From contig SVNP01000003.1 in NCBI GenBank assembly GCA_015066805.1, positions 1 to 57,859 of the forward strand: a stretch of DNA of 57,859 bases. The letters run 5' to 3'. Shown one piece after another: positions 44,230 to 53,218 of this stretch. The DNA comes from Ruminococcus sp. (GTDB lineage Bacteria > Bacillota > Clostridia > Oscillospirales > Ruminococcaceae). The position numbers and the translations under genes are program-made. Position 1 is the stretch's first letter; every line of letters starts with the position of its first letter. The notes beneath the pieces were generated by a model. The model was not told where the DNA came from. It searched no databases and was given only the letters and a program-made list of their open reading frames with translations.

Positions 44230-44598
44230 ATGGAATTATATCGCCCTGTGACCCAAGAGGAATACGAGGCCATTGCCGCCCTGGAGTTTGGGGGTTTCCC
44301 CAAGCAGCAGGCGGACCGTCCGCTGCTGACCTTGCTGCTCTCCTGTGAGGGTGCAAAGCAGATCGCACGGCACCTGCATATGCCCGATGGCGACGGCCAT
44401 GTGTATGTGCTGGGCTGTATGGTGGATGATGCTTATATCCGCCAATTCCCCGTGCAGAATATCGAGGATATCCAGCGGCGTGCTCTTTGGCTTGCTGCCG
44501 AAGAAACCGAGATCTTTAACCAGCACCTGATCGGCAAGATCCGTGTGATCGAGCAATACCGCCCCGCCCCCGAAGAACGGGATGTATTCTTTGTATAA
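44230..44598 (+). CDS. small soluble protein, unknown
   Basis: The protein has 122 residues. It starts MELYRPVTQEEYEAIAAL and contains GHVYVLGCMVDDAYIRQFP. A mixed alpha/beta pattern without signal or membrane segment is evident. No family recognised with confidence. AAAGGATG precedes the ATG. By position it belongs to the YbjN/membrane protein group, and the next gene encodes a radical SAM protein after 88 non-coding bases. Confidence 0.65.
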   Translation: MELYRPVTQEEYEAIAALEFGGFPKQQADRPLLTLLLSCEGAKQIARHLHMPDGDGHVYVLGCMVDDAYIRQFPVQNIEDIQRRALWLAAEETEIFNQHLIGKIRVIEQYRPAPEERDVFFV

Positions 44599-44686
44599 CG
44601 AACCGAAACAAAAAACCATATGCCGCATGGGGTCTGCAAAGTGCCCTGTGCGGCGTTGGCTTGCATTCAAAAGGAGCGTAAACTTT

Positions 44687-45295
44687 ATGGCAATGACGAT
44701 TCTTTACCCTGTGGGCAAGCAGTTGTATGTCAATCTGACCAACCGCTGCCCCTGCAACTGTACCTTCTGCATCCGCAACAACGGCGACGGTGCCTATGGC
44801 TCCGACAGCCTATGGCTGGAGCATGACCCCGACTTTGAGGAGGTAAAGGCTGCGTTTGCGGACTATGACCTCTCGGAGTGGACAGAGCTGGTGTTCTGCG
44901 GCTTTGGTGAGCCTACGGAGGCTCTGCCCCTGCTGCTGCAAACTGCCGATTATGCACATTCTCTGCCCGGCTGCCCCCCTGTGCGGCTCAATACCAACGG
45001 CCTTGCGGATCTGATCCACGGCAGAAGCACCGCTGCGGAGTTTGCCGGCCGCTTTGATGTGATCTCCATCAGCCTGAATGCAGGTACCGAAGCGGAATAT
45101 ATGGCCGTGACCCGTCCCAAGTGGGAAAACGCCTTTGCTGCCATGCAGCAGTTCGCAAAAGAGGTCAAGCACCATGTTCCCAAGGTGATGTTTACCGTGG
45201 TGGATGTGATCTCCAAGGCGGAAATCCGGGCGGCACAGGCCGTTGCGGATGCCGCAGGCATTCCGCTGCGGGTACGGGAATACACCGCAGACTGA
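44687..45295 (+). CDS. radical SAM protein of the TatD-associated type
   Basis: The protein has 202 residues. It begins MAMTILYPVGKQLYVNLTNRC and carries the radical SAM cluster motif CPCNCTFC (CxxxCxxC) near residue 21, followed by FCGFGEPTE and LNTNGLADL. This small form resembles radical SAM proteins found linked to TatD nucleases, but no tatD gene is in the window. Substrate unknown. The ATG at 44687 follows AAAAGGAG; the frame upstream to 44582 overlaps the previous gene and is not convincing. The GH5-like gene follows 16 bases later. Confidence 0.82.
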   Translation: MAMTILYPVGKQLYVNLTNRCPCNCTFCIRNNGDGAYGSDSLWLEHDPDFEEVKAAFADYDLSEWTELVFCGFGEPTEALPLLLQTADYAHSLPGCPPVRLNTNGLADLIHGRSTAAEFAGRFDVISISLNAGTEAEYMAVTRPKWENAFAAMQQFAKEVKHHVPKVMFTVVDVISKAEIRAAQAVADAAGIPLRVREYTAD

Positions 45296-45311
45296 TACAA
45301 GGAGAGCGTAT

Positions 45312-46463
45312 ATGAATATTTCACTGAAATGCAAACGTGCAGCCGCCCTTCTGCTGAGTATTTCCATGCTGGGCACTGCTGCTGCCTGCACCGAAAACGC
45401 TTCGTCGGCTGCCCCCGAAGAAAGTGTGGCGCAGCTTGTACAGTCCGACGGTACCGCAAGGGTCTACATTGAGGATGGACAGTTTAAGGTCAACGGCGAG
45501 GAGATCTGGTTCTGCGGCACCAATACCCCCTGGGATAACTGGGACGATTTCGGCAGAGATTTTGATGCCGATTTCTGGGATACCCATTTTTCCGATCTTC
45601 ATGCAGCAGGTATCAATTCCTCCCGTGTGTGGATCCTGTGCAGCGGCGATTACGGCATTCAGTTTGATGCCAACGGCTATGTCACAGGCATGACCGATCA
45701 GTTCTGGGCAGATGTGGATGCACTGATGGCCATTGCCGCCAAGCATGAGATCTACATTATGGCGACCATGATGTCCTTTGATTGCTGCAAAACAGGCAAC
45801 CGCAATCACAAAAAGTTCCGCAACATGATCAACGATGAGAACATTCTGCAAAGCTACATTGATCACTACATCATCCCCTTTGCCAAGCGGTATGACAGCA
45901 ACGATTATCTGTACAGCATAGATATCTGCAACGAGCCTGACTGGATCAATGAAAACGAGGAGTGCGGCCGTCTGGAGGTCATGCCGCTGGTACGGTATTA
46001 TGCCCGTATCTCCGCTGCCATCCATCAGAACAGCGATATTCTGGTGACCACAGGCATTGCCATGGTGCGGAACAATTCCGATACCATTAAGCTGAACTGG
46101 GTGGGCGATATCGCCATGACCCAGTACGGTGGAAAGGATGCCTGTATGGACTTCTACTCGGTGCATTTCTACGATTGGATGCTGCCCCATTGGGGGAATC
46201 CCTTTGAAAAAAGCCCTGCGGAATACGGTCTGGATACCACCAAGCCCAATGTAATGGGCGAATGCTCCGCCAACGGCTCCGTGCAGAAGGATATGGATCT
46301 GTGCGAAGCAGCTCAATCCATGTATGATAAGGGCTGGGATGGCGTGTTCCCGTGGACTTCCACAGGTACTGACGGCAACGGTGGATTTGCCGAGGTCAGT
46401 GCCTACGCCAATCATATGGTGGGGCAGATCCCCGAGCTGATTTTCCCGCTGGATTACGACTGA
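45312..46463 (+). CDS. GH5-like glycoside hydrolase lipoprotein
   Basis: The protein has 383 residues. A lipoprotein signal ends LGTAAAC|TEN near residue 26, so the enzyme is membrane-anchored, not cellulosomal, and it has no dockerin. The (beta/alpha)8 fold shows WFCGTNTPWDNWDDFG, the acid/base Glu in SIDICNEPDWINE and the nucleophile Glu in VMGECSANG. The pattern fits GH5-type beta-mannanase or beta-glucanase relatives; the substrate is not certain. The ATG at 45312 follows AAGGAGAG, 16 bases after the radical SAM gene, so it probably shares that transcript, an unexpected pairing. Confidence 0.85.
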   Translation: MNISLKCKRAAALLLSISMLGTAAACTENASSAAPEESVAQLVQSDGTARVYIEDGQFKVNGEEIWFCGTNTPWDNWDDFGRDFDADFWDTHFSDLHAAGINSSRVWILCSGDYGIQFDANGYVTGMTDQFWADVDALMAIAAKHEIYIMATMMSFDCCKTGNRNHKKFRNMINDENILQSYIDHYIIPFAKRYDSNDYLYSIDICNEPDWINENEECGRLEVMPLVRYYARISAAIHQNSDILVTTGIAMVRNNSDTIKLNWVGDIAMTQYGGKDACMDFYSVHFYDWMLPHWGNPFEKSPAEYGLDTTKPNVMGECSANGSVQKDMDLCEAAQSMYDKGWDGVFPWTSTGTDGNGGFAEVSAYANHMVGQIPELIFPLDYD

Positions 46464-46520
46464 GCTTTCTTCTTCGCAATAAAAACGCAGCCGTAAGGCA
46501 GATCGTCATATGAGGTATAA

Positions 46521-46558
46521 GAAGCCACTTTTGATATTGTGTCAAAAGTGGCTTTTTC
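46521..46558 (+). terminator. terminator after the GH5-like gene
   Basis: AGCCACTTTTGA pairs perfectly with TCAAAAGTGGCT around TATTGTG, followed by TTTTC. Confidence 0.85.
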
Positions 46559-46583
46559 GTAATTTACCTCCGAGAAATTGGGG

Positions 46584-46652
46584 TTTGTAGGTGCTTTCGA
46601 TGAATCTATGTGGATGCTTTGCCCCCACACCCCCACCGGAGGCACCTACAAA
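46584..46652. repeat. inverted-repeat element of unknown nature
   Basis: TTTGTAGGTGC (46584-46594) and GCACCTACAAA (46642-46652) are perfect inverted repeats 47 bases apart. A second pair, ATGAATC (46601-46607) and GATTCAT (46661-46667), is offset to the right. The rest of 46464-46758 holds only terminators. It could be a mobile-element remnant or a small structured RNA. Confidence 0.45.
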
Positions 46653-46672
46653 TCTCAATTGATTCATACACA

Positions 46673-46714
46673 GAACAAGAGGGCCGACCCGGTTGGGTAA
46701 CAGCCCTCTTGTTC
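46673..46714 (-). terminator. terminator after the pectate lyase gene
   Basis: AACAAGAGGGC (46674-46684) pairs perfectly with GCCCTCTTGTT (46703-46713). The U-tract on the minus strand is interrupted. Confidence 0.65.
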
Positions 46715-46758
46715 CACTTGAAAGGAGATCTAATGATGTGCAAAAAGCTCGTTTTGTT

Positions 46759-49134
46759 TTAGTTGATGCCTGCCAGCCACTTGAGAATGGTGGTGCTGTC
46801 ATTGCCGTCCAGACCGTTCACACCATCGCACTCGGCGTTGGCCATACCGGTTTCGGAAACGCTTACGGTGCGGTCTTCTGCCAGCACACGGTTCAGCAGG
46901 ATCACGTCGTCGATCTTGACAAAGCCGTCGCAGTTCACATCGCCGGCCTTGGTAGCGACAACAGGTGCCTGGGTGGTTTCGGTGGAGGAGATGGTGGTCG
47001 TGGTAGTAGTCGTAGTAGTGGTGGTAGTAGTGGAAGATGTAGTGGTCACTACATCACCGCCGTTGGTGCTGACAGCCATGTAGTACAGGAACACGGAGCC
47101 GTCACCCTTGGTGATGGTGTGGCTGCCTGCGGCCAGCTCCAGCGTGAATACACCGTTTGCAGGTACATTGTATACAGTGCCGTCTACCTTAAAGGTGTTG
47201 CCGTTCTGCATAACCAGTGTCAGCGTAGAAGCTTCTGCTGTGGTAAAGCCGATATTGGTAGTGGATTCCATCTTCAGACAGATGCTCAGCGTCATTCCCC
47301 CATAATTCATGCTGCCTTTACTGTCGGAAAGATTGCCGGAGATGGAATAGAAGCTGCTGGATGTGCCATGCTCGGTGAAGTTATGAACGTAACCGGAGGT
47401 AACAGGTGTGCCGGTGACGATAGGCGTATCGCTGCCGGTGGTAATGGTTGTTGTAGTGGTAGAGGTGCTGCTGTTGGAGGTAGTGGTCACGATGGGATCA
47501 TCATCAGGGGAGGGAGCCACATAGGAGCCGCTGCCGATGGCAACAATGCTGTCCTTGTAGGAAACCAGTGCGGATTTCAGCTCGGCGATCACATCGGAGT
47601 TGCTGTCTTCCTTGCTGTCATCGAAGGTCCACCGGAAGTCGCCGCCGTTGATACGACCTGCCCAAGCTTCCACAATGGAGGGAACATCCTCGGCAGCGTC
47701 CACCTGATAGCTGTACATACTGCCTGCGGTATCGAAGTTGTTGTAGGTTGCGCTGCCGTTGGCTGCCTTTACGGAGGAAGGCACCTGCTCGGTACGGGAA
47801 GAAGCGTCGTAGCAGTCAAAATCGGAGCTGTTTGTGCTGTAAGGAATAAAGGAAGCTGCACCGATGATCACGTTGCCGTATGCCTTGATCATACCGCCTG
47901 TCTCGCCGGAAAGGGTGCTGGTGGTATCGGAGCCCTGCGTGGAGATCAGCATGGGCTTGTTGCAGTTGCGGAAGTAGTTGTTCTCCACAAACACATCGGA
48001 ATCGGTAGTGGAGCCGATGCCATATTTGGAGTTGCCGTCATAGTAGTTGTTGTAAACGTGAACGGTTGCCACTCTTACACGGGGATGACGGGAATCAGAA
48101 TGATCGTACCAGTTGTGGTGGTAGGTGATGTAGTTGGAGGTATCGCTGGAGTTTGCACCCTGCAGATTGCACTTTCCGCTATCCCAGAAGTGGTTGTAGG
48201 AGTGAGTGATGTACTGGGACTTCTTGGTATCCAGTGCACCGTCGCCCTTTACCTGGTCGGCATCGGAGCCTGCATCGCCGTAGAAGAAATCGCAGTTATG
48301 TACCCAGCAGTAGGTGTTGCCCTGCTGCAGACCGCAGTTGTCACCCTCGGAGCTGTTGCAGTTCATAAAGCCCAGGTTGCGAACCTCCACATTGACGCAG
48401 TTCTTCAGAACGATACCAAAGCCGTTCATGGTGGCATCATTGCCGATGCCCTCCAGAGTCATGCCTGCGGTAACGGTATCCAGCAGCAGATCACCCTTGG
48501 ACATACTGCCGGGATCGGTAATATTGCCAATGAAGCGGATGGCCATGGGGCGGGTTTCCTTGCCCTTTTTGTAGGCGGTAATGATGTTCTGCACACCGGT
48601 AACGGTCTTCACGCCCTTGCCGTCGGGGTCGATCTCGGCGGTAACGGTATCCTTGTTGTCATCGGTGACATAAATGACCAGTGCGCCTGCCTTCAGTGTA
48701 CCATCGGCATTGTAGGCGCCCATTGCCTTGCCGTTTGCAAAGGCAAAGCCCTCACGGTCATGAGCCGTAACGGTGACGGTGGTTTCTGCTGCCTTGGAGG
48801 CATCCTCGCTGCCGCCCATCACAGGAACCACCTTCAGGGTGTAGCTGCCGGCCGCAAGACCTACGGCATCGGCACGGTAATAGCCGTTGTACTGGCGGAT
48901 GAGCATACTGTCGATCTGTACACCGTTGCAGTATACATTGTAGCCGTCTGCACCATCCACGGGTGTCCACTGGCAGTAGGCGGATTCAAACCAGCCTGCG
49001 GATGCCGTAAAGGAAACCGCATCTGCCGCATACACCACAGCGGAAGGTACCTCGGCAACAGGCATGGCGGCACTGCCGAACAGAATTGCAGCACCGCAGA
49101 GTGCGGCTGCAAAACGCATATTGGTTGTTTTCAT
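46759..49134 (-). CDS. secreted PL1 pectate lyase with Fn3-like, accessory beta-sandwich and dockerin modules
   Basis: The protein has 791 residues. Order: signal peptide (1-37), Fn3-like domain (about 40-125), PL1 parallel beta-helix (about 130-440), Thr/Ser linker (about 550-575), a beta-sandwich module (about 585-695, possibly a pectin-binding CBM), a Thr linker, and a type I dockerin (735-790; GDVNCDGFVKIDDVILLNRVL, LDGNDSTTILKWLAG). PL1 catalysis is supported by the calcium-site stretch YGDAGSDADQVKGDGALD and the RHPRVR segment with catalytic Arg. It cleaves homogalacturonan by beta-elimination outside the cell. The ATG at 49134 follows GAGGGG. It is a single-gene transcript. Confidence 0.94.
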   Translation of the reverse strand: MKTTNMRFAAALCGAAILFGSAAMPVAEVPSAVVYAADAVSFTASAGWFESAYCQWTPVDGADGYNVYCNGVQIDSMLIRQYNGYYRADAVGLAAGSYTLKVVPVMGGSEDASKAAETTVTVTAHDREGFAFANGKAMGAYNADGTLKAGALVIYVTDDNKDTVTAEIDPDGKGVKTVTGVQNIITAYKKGKETRPMAIRFIGNITDPGSMSKGDLLLDTVTAGMTLEGIGNDATMNGFGIVLKNCVNVEVRNLGFMNCNSSEGDNCGLQQGNTYCWVHNCDFFYGDAGSDADQVKGDGALDTKKSQYITHSYNHFWDSGKCNLQGANSSDTSNYITYHHNWYDHSDSRHPRVRVATVHVYNNYYDGNSKYGIGSTTDSDVFVENNYFRNCNKPMLISTQGSDTTSTLSGETGGMIKAYGNVIIGAASFIPYSTNSSDFDCYDASSRTEQVPSSVKAANGSATYNNFDTAGSMYSYQVDAAEDVPSIVEAWAGRINGGDFRWTFDDSKEDSNSDVIAELKSALVSYKDSIVAIGSGSYVAPSPDDDPIVTTTSNSSTSTTTTTITTGSDTPIVTGTPVTSGYVHNFTEHGTSSSFYSISGNLSDSKGSMNYGGMTLSICLKMESTTNIGFTTAEASTLTLVMQNGNTFKVDGTVYNVPANGVFTLELAAGSHTITKGDGSVFLYYMAVSTNGGDVVTTTSSTTTTTTTTTTTTTISSTETTQAPVVATKAGDVNCDGFVKIDDVILLNRVLAEDRTVSVSETGMANAECDGVNGLDGNDSTTILKWLAGIN

Positions 49135-49186
49135 GTGATTACCCCTCTTCTTTTTAATATGTAACGGTACAAAGGTCACAGTCTCT

Positions 49187-49240
49187 GGTCAGCTATGACC
49201 CTCTATCATACAGTATACCGTAAATCCGGGGGGGAAACAA
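49187..49240 (-). promoter_or_regulatory. candidate promoter and palindromic site of the pectate lyase gene
   Basis: On the minus strand TTGTTT and TATACT (49212-49240) are 17 bp apart. The palindrome GGTCAGCTATGACC (49187-49200) lies just downstream of the predicted start and could be an operator. The remainder of the 340-base gap 49135-49475 contains only the hrcA promoter and CIRCE. Confidence 0.45.
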
Positions 49241-49376
49241 TGAACAATATTCGCATTTTCCTGCACAATTATCCGAAAAGCAGGGGAGAACAGAGAAAAC
49301 ATCAGAAAAAACGAGGGTCATTCTCTCTTTGAATTTGTGCGAAATCACAAAAAATCAGGAAAGTGATGCGTGCCCC

Positions 49377-49405
49377 TTGACAATTGGCGGAAAACGTGGT
49401 ATCCT
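49377..49405 (+). promoter_or_regulatory. promoter of hrcA-grpE-dnaK
   Basis: A perfect TTGACA and TATCCT are 17 bp apart with an extended -10 TGG, immediately followed by CIRCE. Confidence 0.8.
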
Positions 49406-49409
49406 AATC

Positions 49410-49436
49410 TTAGCACTCAGGGAGTATGAGTGCTAG
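49410..49436 (+). promoter_or_regulatory. CIRCE operator (HrcA binding site)
   Basis: TTAGCACTC, 9 spacer bases, then GAGTGCTAG: a match to the consensus inverted repeat except the last base. It covers the predicted transcription start, so HrcA bound here blocks the heat-shock operon. Confidence 0.95.
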
Positions 49437-49475
49437 CACATCAAAACCAAGTCTGCGAAATCCCAAAGGAAGGCG

Positions 49476-50525
49476 GTGGCGCATTTGCATTTGGATGACC
49501 GAAAACTGAGAATACTGGCAGCCGTGGTGGATGCCTATGTCACTACCGGTGAACCGGTTGGCTCCAAGGCCATTGCTGCCCTGCCCGATGTGAATGTATC
49601 GCCCGCTACCATCCGCAACGATATGGCGGTGCTGGAGCAGTTGGGTCTGCTGGAGCAGCCCCATACCTCCGCCGGCAGAGTGCCTACCTTTCAGGGCTAT
49701 AAGGTCTATATTGATAAGTGTATGCCCGCCCGCACCATTCCCGTTGAGGACAGGGAACGCCTTGACCGCATCTTTGAGGAAACGGAGACCTTTGATGAGG
49801 AGCTGCTGATCCAATCGGCAACCACCGCACTGGCGGAGATCACCCACTGTGCTGCCGTGGCAGTCAATGCCATGCCGCAGTTCTCGGTCATCTCCCGTGT
49901 GGAGGTCATTCCCACCGGCAAGCGGCTGTATGTGATTTTGCTGATCACCTCCGCGGGCAACATTAAAAACAAAGCCTGCCGCCTGGAGATCGACCTGAAT
50001 GAGGAGCAGCTAGCCTTTTTCACCTCGTTTTTGACACAGCATCTTCATGGTGTGTCCCTCAGCGAGCTTTCCCCCGAACGCATGGAACAGCTTGTGACTG
50101 CGCTGGGTGCCTATATGGTCACTCTGGGGCCGCTGGTGCAGGGCCTGTACGAGCTGAGCAGAGATATGATGCAGCAGGAACTGACCGTCAACGGGACCCG
50201 CAATCTGCTGACCTGTCAGGAGCTGGATACCATGGATATCGTGCAGTTTATGGAGCATCAGGATGTGATCGTGCCCCTGCTGAACGAAACCTTCAGCGGC
50301 ATCCATGTGAAATTCAGCAATGAGCCACCGCAGGATGGCGGCACCTTCGTCATCGGCAATTCCAGCATGATCGTGGGACAGTACCACAAGGACGGCAGAG
50401 AAGCCGGCAGACTGGGACTTATCGGCCCCATGCGGCTGGATTATGCAAAAGTGATCCCTTACCTGGAATATATCACCCAAAAAATCACCGATCTGATTTC
50501 CGAAAAGGAGGAAGAAGAACCATGA
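49476..50525 (+). CDS. hrcA: heat-inducible transcription repressor HrcA
   Basis: The protein has 349 residues. The winged helix spans 1-80 (RKLRILAAVVDAYVTTGEPVGSKAI; SPATIRNDMAVLEQLGLLEQPHTSAGRVPTFQGYKVYID), followed by the GAF-like dimerisation region and the end GPMRLDYAKVIPYLEYI. It binds CIRCE and needs chaperone help to fold, which makes it a heat sensor. The start is GTG at 49476 with AAAGGAAGG upstream. Its stop overlaps the grpE start as ATGA. Confidence 0.96.
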   Translation: MAHLHLDDRKLRILAAVVDAYVTTGEPVGSKAIAALPDVNVSPATIRNDMAVLEQLGLLEQPHTSAGRVPTFQGYKVYIDKCMPARTIPVEDRERLDRIFEETETFDEELLIQSATTALAEITHCAAVAVNAMPQFSVISRVEVIPTGKRLYVILLITSAGNIKNKACRLEIDLNEEQLAFFTSFLTQHLHGVSLSELSPERMEQLVTALGAYMVTLGPLVQGLYELSRDMMQQELTVNGTRNLLTCQELDTMDIVQFMEHQDVIVPLLNETFSGIHVKFSNEPPQDGGTFVIGNSSMIVGQYHKDGREAGRLGLIGPMRLDYAKVIPYLEYITQKITDLISEKEEEEP

Positions 50526-51100
50526 GCGAAGAGCTGCGCGACAACCCCTTCGAGGAGGAGACCTCCGCCGAGGATACCGCCTCCGCTGCCGAAGAAAGCG
50601 ATTTTCTGGAGGAGGAAGCCCCCTTTTCCGAAACCGATGACGGTGAACCGGAGATCGTGGAGCTGACACCCGAGCAGCAGGCAATGCAGGAAGCCAACGA
50701 TAAGTATATGCGCCTGTTTGCCGAGTTCGATAACTACCGCAAGCGTACCGCCAAGGAAAAAACCGAAAGCTATCAGGATGCGGTTGCAAAAACCGTGCTG
50801 GAGCTGCTGCCCGTTGTGGATAATTTCGAGCGTGCCATGGCAGTCGCTTCCGCCGATGAAGCCTTTAAAAACGGTATGGAGAAGATCTACCAGCAGCTTT
50901 GTGAGACTCTCAAAAAGCTGGGCGTGGCAGAAATTCCTTCCATGGGCGAATCCTTTGATCCCAAGGTGCATAATGCCATCCGCCAGATCGAAGATGAGAG
51001 CTTCGGCGAAAATATCGTTTGTGAGGTCTACCAGAAGGGCTACCGCCTGGGTGACCGTATCATCCGCCACGCAATGGTATCTGTCGCAAATTGCGTCTGA
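50522..51100 (+). CDS. grpE: GrpE nucleotide exchange factor
   Basis: The protein has 192 residues. An acidic, disordered N-terminus (1-45) is followed by the long dimeric helix (QEANDKYMRLFAEFDNYRKRTAKEK) and the beta-wing domain (FDPKVHNAI; GDRIIRHAMVSVA). It releases ADP from DnaK. It is coupled to hrcA by a 4-base overlap and precedes dnaK by 44 bases. Confidence 0.96.
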   Translation: MSEELRDNPFEEETSAEDTASAAEESDFLEEEAPFSETDDGEPEIVELTPEQQAMQEANDKYMRLFAEFDNYRKRTAKEKTESYQDAVAKTVLELLPVVDNFERAMAVASADEAFKNGMEKIYQQLCETLKKLGVAEIPSMGESFDPKVHNAIRQIEDESFGENIVCEVYQKGYRLGDRIIRHAMVSVANCV

Positions 51101-51144
51101 TGCCCCACATATATACCCCAAACATTTGAAGGAGGAACTTTATT

Positions 51145-52983
51145 ATGAGCAAGATTATCGGTATTGACCTGGGTACAACCAACTCCTGCGTAGCCGTTAT
51201 GGAAGGCGGCAACGCTGCGGTCATCCCCAACGCAGAAGGCGCAAGAACCACCCCCTCTGTGGTGGCAGTTTCCAAGACCGGTGAGCGTCTGGTGGGTCAG
51301 ATCGCAAAGCGTCAGGCCATCACCAACCCCGATAACACCGTGATCTCCATTAAGAGAATCATGGGTACCGACCGTAAGGTGCAGATCGCAGGCAAGGCAT
51401 ATACCCCCCAGGAGGTTTCCGCAATGATCCTGCAGAAGCTGAAGGCAGATGCCGAGGCCTATCTGGGTGAAAGCGTTACCGAGGCCGTGATTACCGTGCC
51501 CGCATATTTTACCGACTCTCAGCGTCAGGCAACCAAGGATGCCGGCCAGATCGCAGGTCTGAACGTGCGCCGTATCATCAACGAGCCCACCGCAGCCGCA
51601 CTGTCCTACGGTATTGATAAGGAAGAGCAGCAGAAGATCATGGTATTTGACCTGGGCGGCGGTACCTTCGACGTTTCCATCATCGACATGGGCGACGGCG
51701 TTACCGAGGTTCTGGCAACCGCCGGCAACAACCACCTGGGCGGCGATGACTTTGATCAGCGCATCATCGACTGGATGGTGGAGGAGTTCAAGAAGGCAGA
51801 GGGTATTGACCTGCGCGGCGATAAGACCGCTATGCAGCGTCTGAAGGAAGCAGCCGAAAAGGCAAAGATCGAGCTGTCCTCCATGACTACCACCAACATC
51901 AACCAGCCCTTCATCAGCGTGGATGCCAACGGCCCCAAGCACCTGGATCTGAACCTGACCCAGGCAAAGTTCAACGAGATGACCGCAGATCTGGTGCGTG
52001 CTACCATGGGACCTGTTGAGCAGGCTCTCCGTGACAGCGGTCTGAATCCCTCTCAGCTTGACAAGGTGCTGATGGTGGGCGGTTCTTCCAGAATCCCCGC
52101 TGTGCAGCAGGCAGTCAAGGAGCGCATCGGCAAGGAGCCCTTCAAGGGCATCAACCCCGATGAATGCGTGGCTCTGGGTGCCGCATATCAGGGCGGCGTT
52201 CTGGCAGGCGATGTGAAGGAAGCGCTGCTGCTGCTGGATGTTACCCCCCTGTCTCTGGGTCTGGAGACCATGGGCGGTATCTGCACCAAGATCATCGAGC
52301 GCAATACCACCATCCCCACCAGCAAGTCCCAGGTGTTCTCTACTGCTGCCGACAATCAGCCCGCTGTGGATATCTGCGTGCTGCAGGGTGAGCGTGAGTT
52401 CGCAAAGGATAACAAGCAGCTCGGTATGTTCCGTCTGGACGGCATTGCCCCCGCACCCCGCGGCATCCCTCAGATCGAGGTTACCTTCGATATCGACGCA
52501 AACGGTATCGTGAATGTTTCTGCCAAGGATCTGGGCACCGGCAAGTCCCAGCAGATCTCCATTACCGCTTCCACCAACATGAGCAAGGACGACATCGACC
52601 GTGCCGTGCGTGAGGCTGAGCAGTTTGCCGAGGAGGATAAGAAGCGCAAGGAGCAGGTGGATGCCAAGAATAACGGCGAGAGCCTCTGCTTCCAGTGCGA
52701 AAAGGCACTGTCCGAGTTTGGCGATAAGGTTTCCGCAGAGGATAAGGCTCCCATCGAGGCTGCCGTCAACGATCTGAAGGAAGCACTCAAGGGCGAGAAC
52801 TACGAGGATATCAAGGCAAAGACCGAAGCCCTCCAGAACGCATTCTACGCACTCAGCTCCAAGGTGTACCAGCAGGCAAATCCCAACGGTGCCCCCGATA
52901 TGAGCAATATGGGTGATATGGGCAACATGGGCGGCGGTGCCGATGATAACGGCTTCGTGGATGCCGACTTTACCGAGGCTTAA
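51145..52983 (+). CDS. dnaK: chaperone DnaK (Hsp70)
   Basis: The protein has 612 residues. The ATPase domain starts [18 protein letters not shown] and includes [30 protein letters not shown] and [14 protein letters not shown]. The substrate-binding domain follows the [14 protein letters not shown] linker at about 365-380, and the end is [10 protein letters not shown]. It is the Gram-positive form lacking the extra loop after residue 80. AAGGAGG precedes the ATG. A terminator follows, so dnaJ is a separate unit. Confidence 0.97.
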   Translation: MSKIIGIDLGTTNSCVAVMEGGNAAVIPNAEGARTTPSVVAVSKTGERLVGQIAKRQAITNPDNTVISIKRIMGTDRKVQIAGKAYTPQEVSAMILQKLKADAEAYLGESVTEAVITVPAYFTDSQRQATKDAGQIAGLNVRRIINEPTAAALSYGIDKEEQQKIMVFDLGGGTFDVSIIDMGDGVTEVLATAGNNHLGGDDFDQRIIDWMVEEFKKAEGIDLRGDKTAMQRLKEAAEKAKIELSSMTTTNINQPFISVDANGPKHLDLNLTQAKFNEMTADLVRATMGPVEQALRDSGLNPSQLDKVLMVGGSSRIPAVQQAVKERIGKEPFKGINPDECVALGAAYQGGVLAGDVKEALLLLDVTPLSLGLETMGGICTKIIERNTTIPTSKSQVFSTAADNQPAVDICVLQGEREFAKDNKQLGMFRLDGIAPAPRGIPQIEVTFDIDANGIVNVSAKDLGTGKSQQISITASTNMSKDDIDRAVREAEQFAEEDKKRKEQVDAKNNGESLCFQCEKALSEFGDKVSAEDKAPIEAAVNDLKEALKGENYEDIKAKTEALQNAFYALSSKVYQQANPNGAPDMSNMGDMGNMGGGADDNGFVDADFTEA

Positions 52984-53017
52984 TGCGTATATCTGAGCCG
53001 AAACAACCGGAATGATC

Positions 53018-53051
53018 AAGGGGGCGGGGGAGCATCTTCCGCCCCCTTTTG
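53018..53051 (+). terminator. terminator after dnaK
   Basis: AAGGGGGCGG pairs with CCGCCCCCTT around GGGAGCATCTT and is followed by TT. It separates dnaK from dnaJ. Confidence 0.8.
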
Positions 53052-53091
53052 GCTTTGCATGGGAATTTTTCGCAAAAATCCGCAAAACCCC

Positions 53092-53120
53092 TTGCAAGTT
53101 TGCATTCGGTGTGGTATAAT
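53092..53120 (+). promoter_or_regulatory. promoter of dnaJ
   Basis: TTGCAA and a perfect TATAAT are 17 bp apart with an extended -10 TGG. No CIRCE copy is near it. Confidence 0.85.
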
Positions 53121-53218
53121 AATCTATATATGTGTGTCGCTTGGGGAGGATGCTCCCATGGGCGCGTACACGCATATCCATCAGAAAAATATAACAAACA
53201 GTGAAAGGGTGTTCGGCC

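Noticed and set aside
44687-45295. Maturase for the 26-residue micropeptide
   Set aside because: The radical SAM protein is 23 kb away, lacks a SPASM or other auxiliary-cluster domain and resembles the TatD-linked type.
46542-46802. Minus-strand 86-codon frame across the intergenic repeat and the pectate lyase end
   Set aside because: It reads through two terminator hairpins and the inverted-repeat element and has no ribosome site; the apparent protein is explained by the repeat.
47010-47045. Possible repeat array in the pectate lyase region
   Set aside because: The repeated trinucleotides encode the poly-Thr linker of the enzyme; there are no spacers or palindromic repeats, so it is not a CRISPR array.
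46693-49164. 823-codon plus-strand frame opposite the pectate lyase
   Set aside because: It is a Gly/Val/His-rich antisense shadow; the minus-strand protein has a signal peptide, PL1 core and dockerin.
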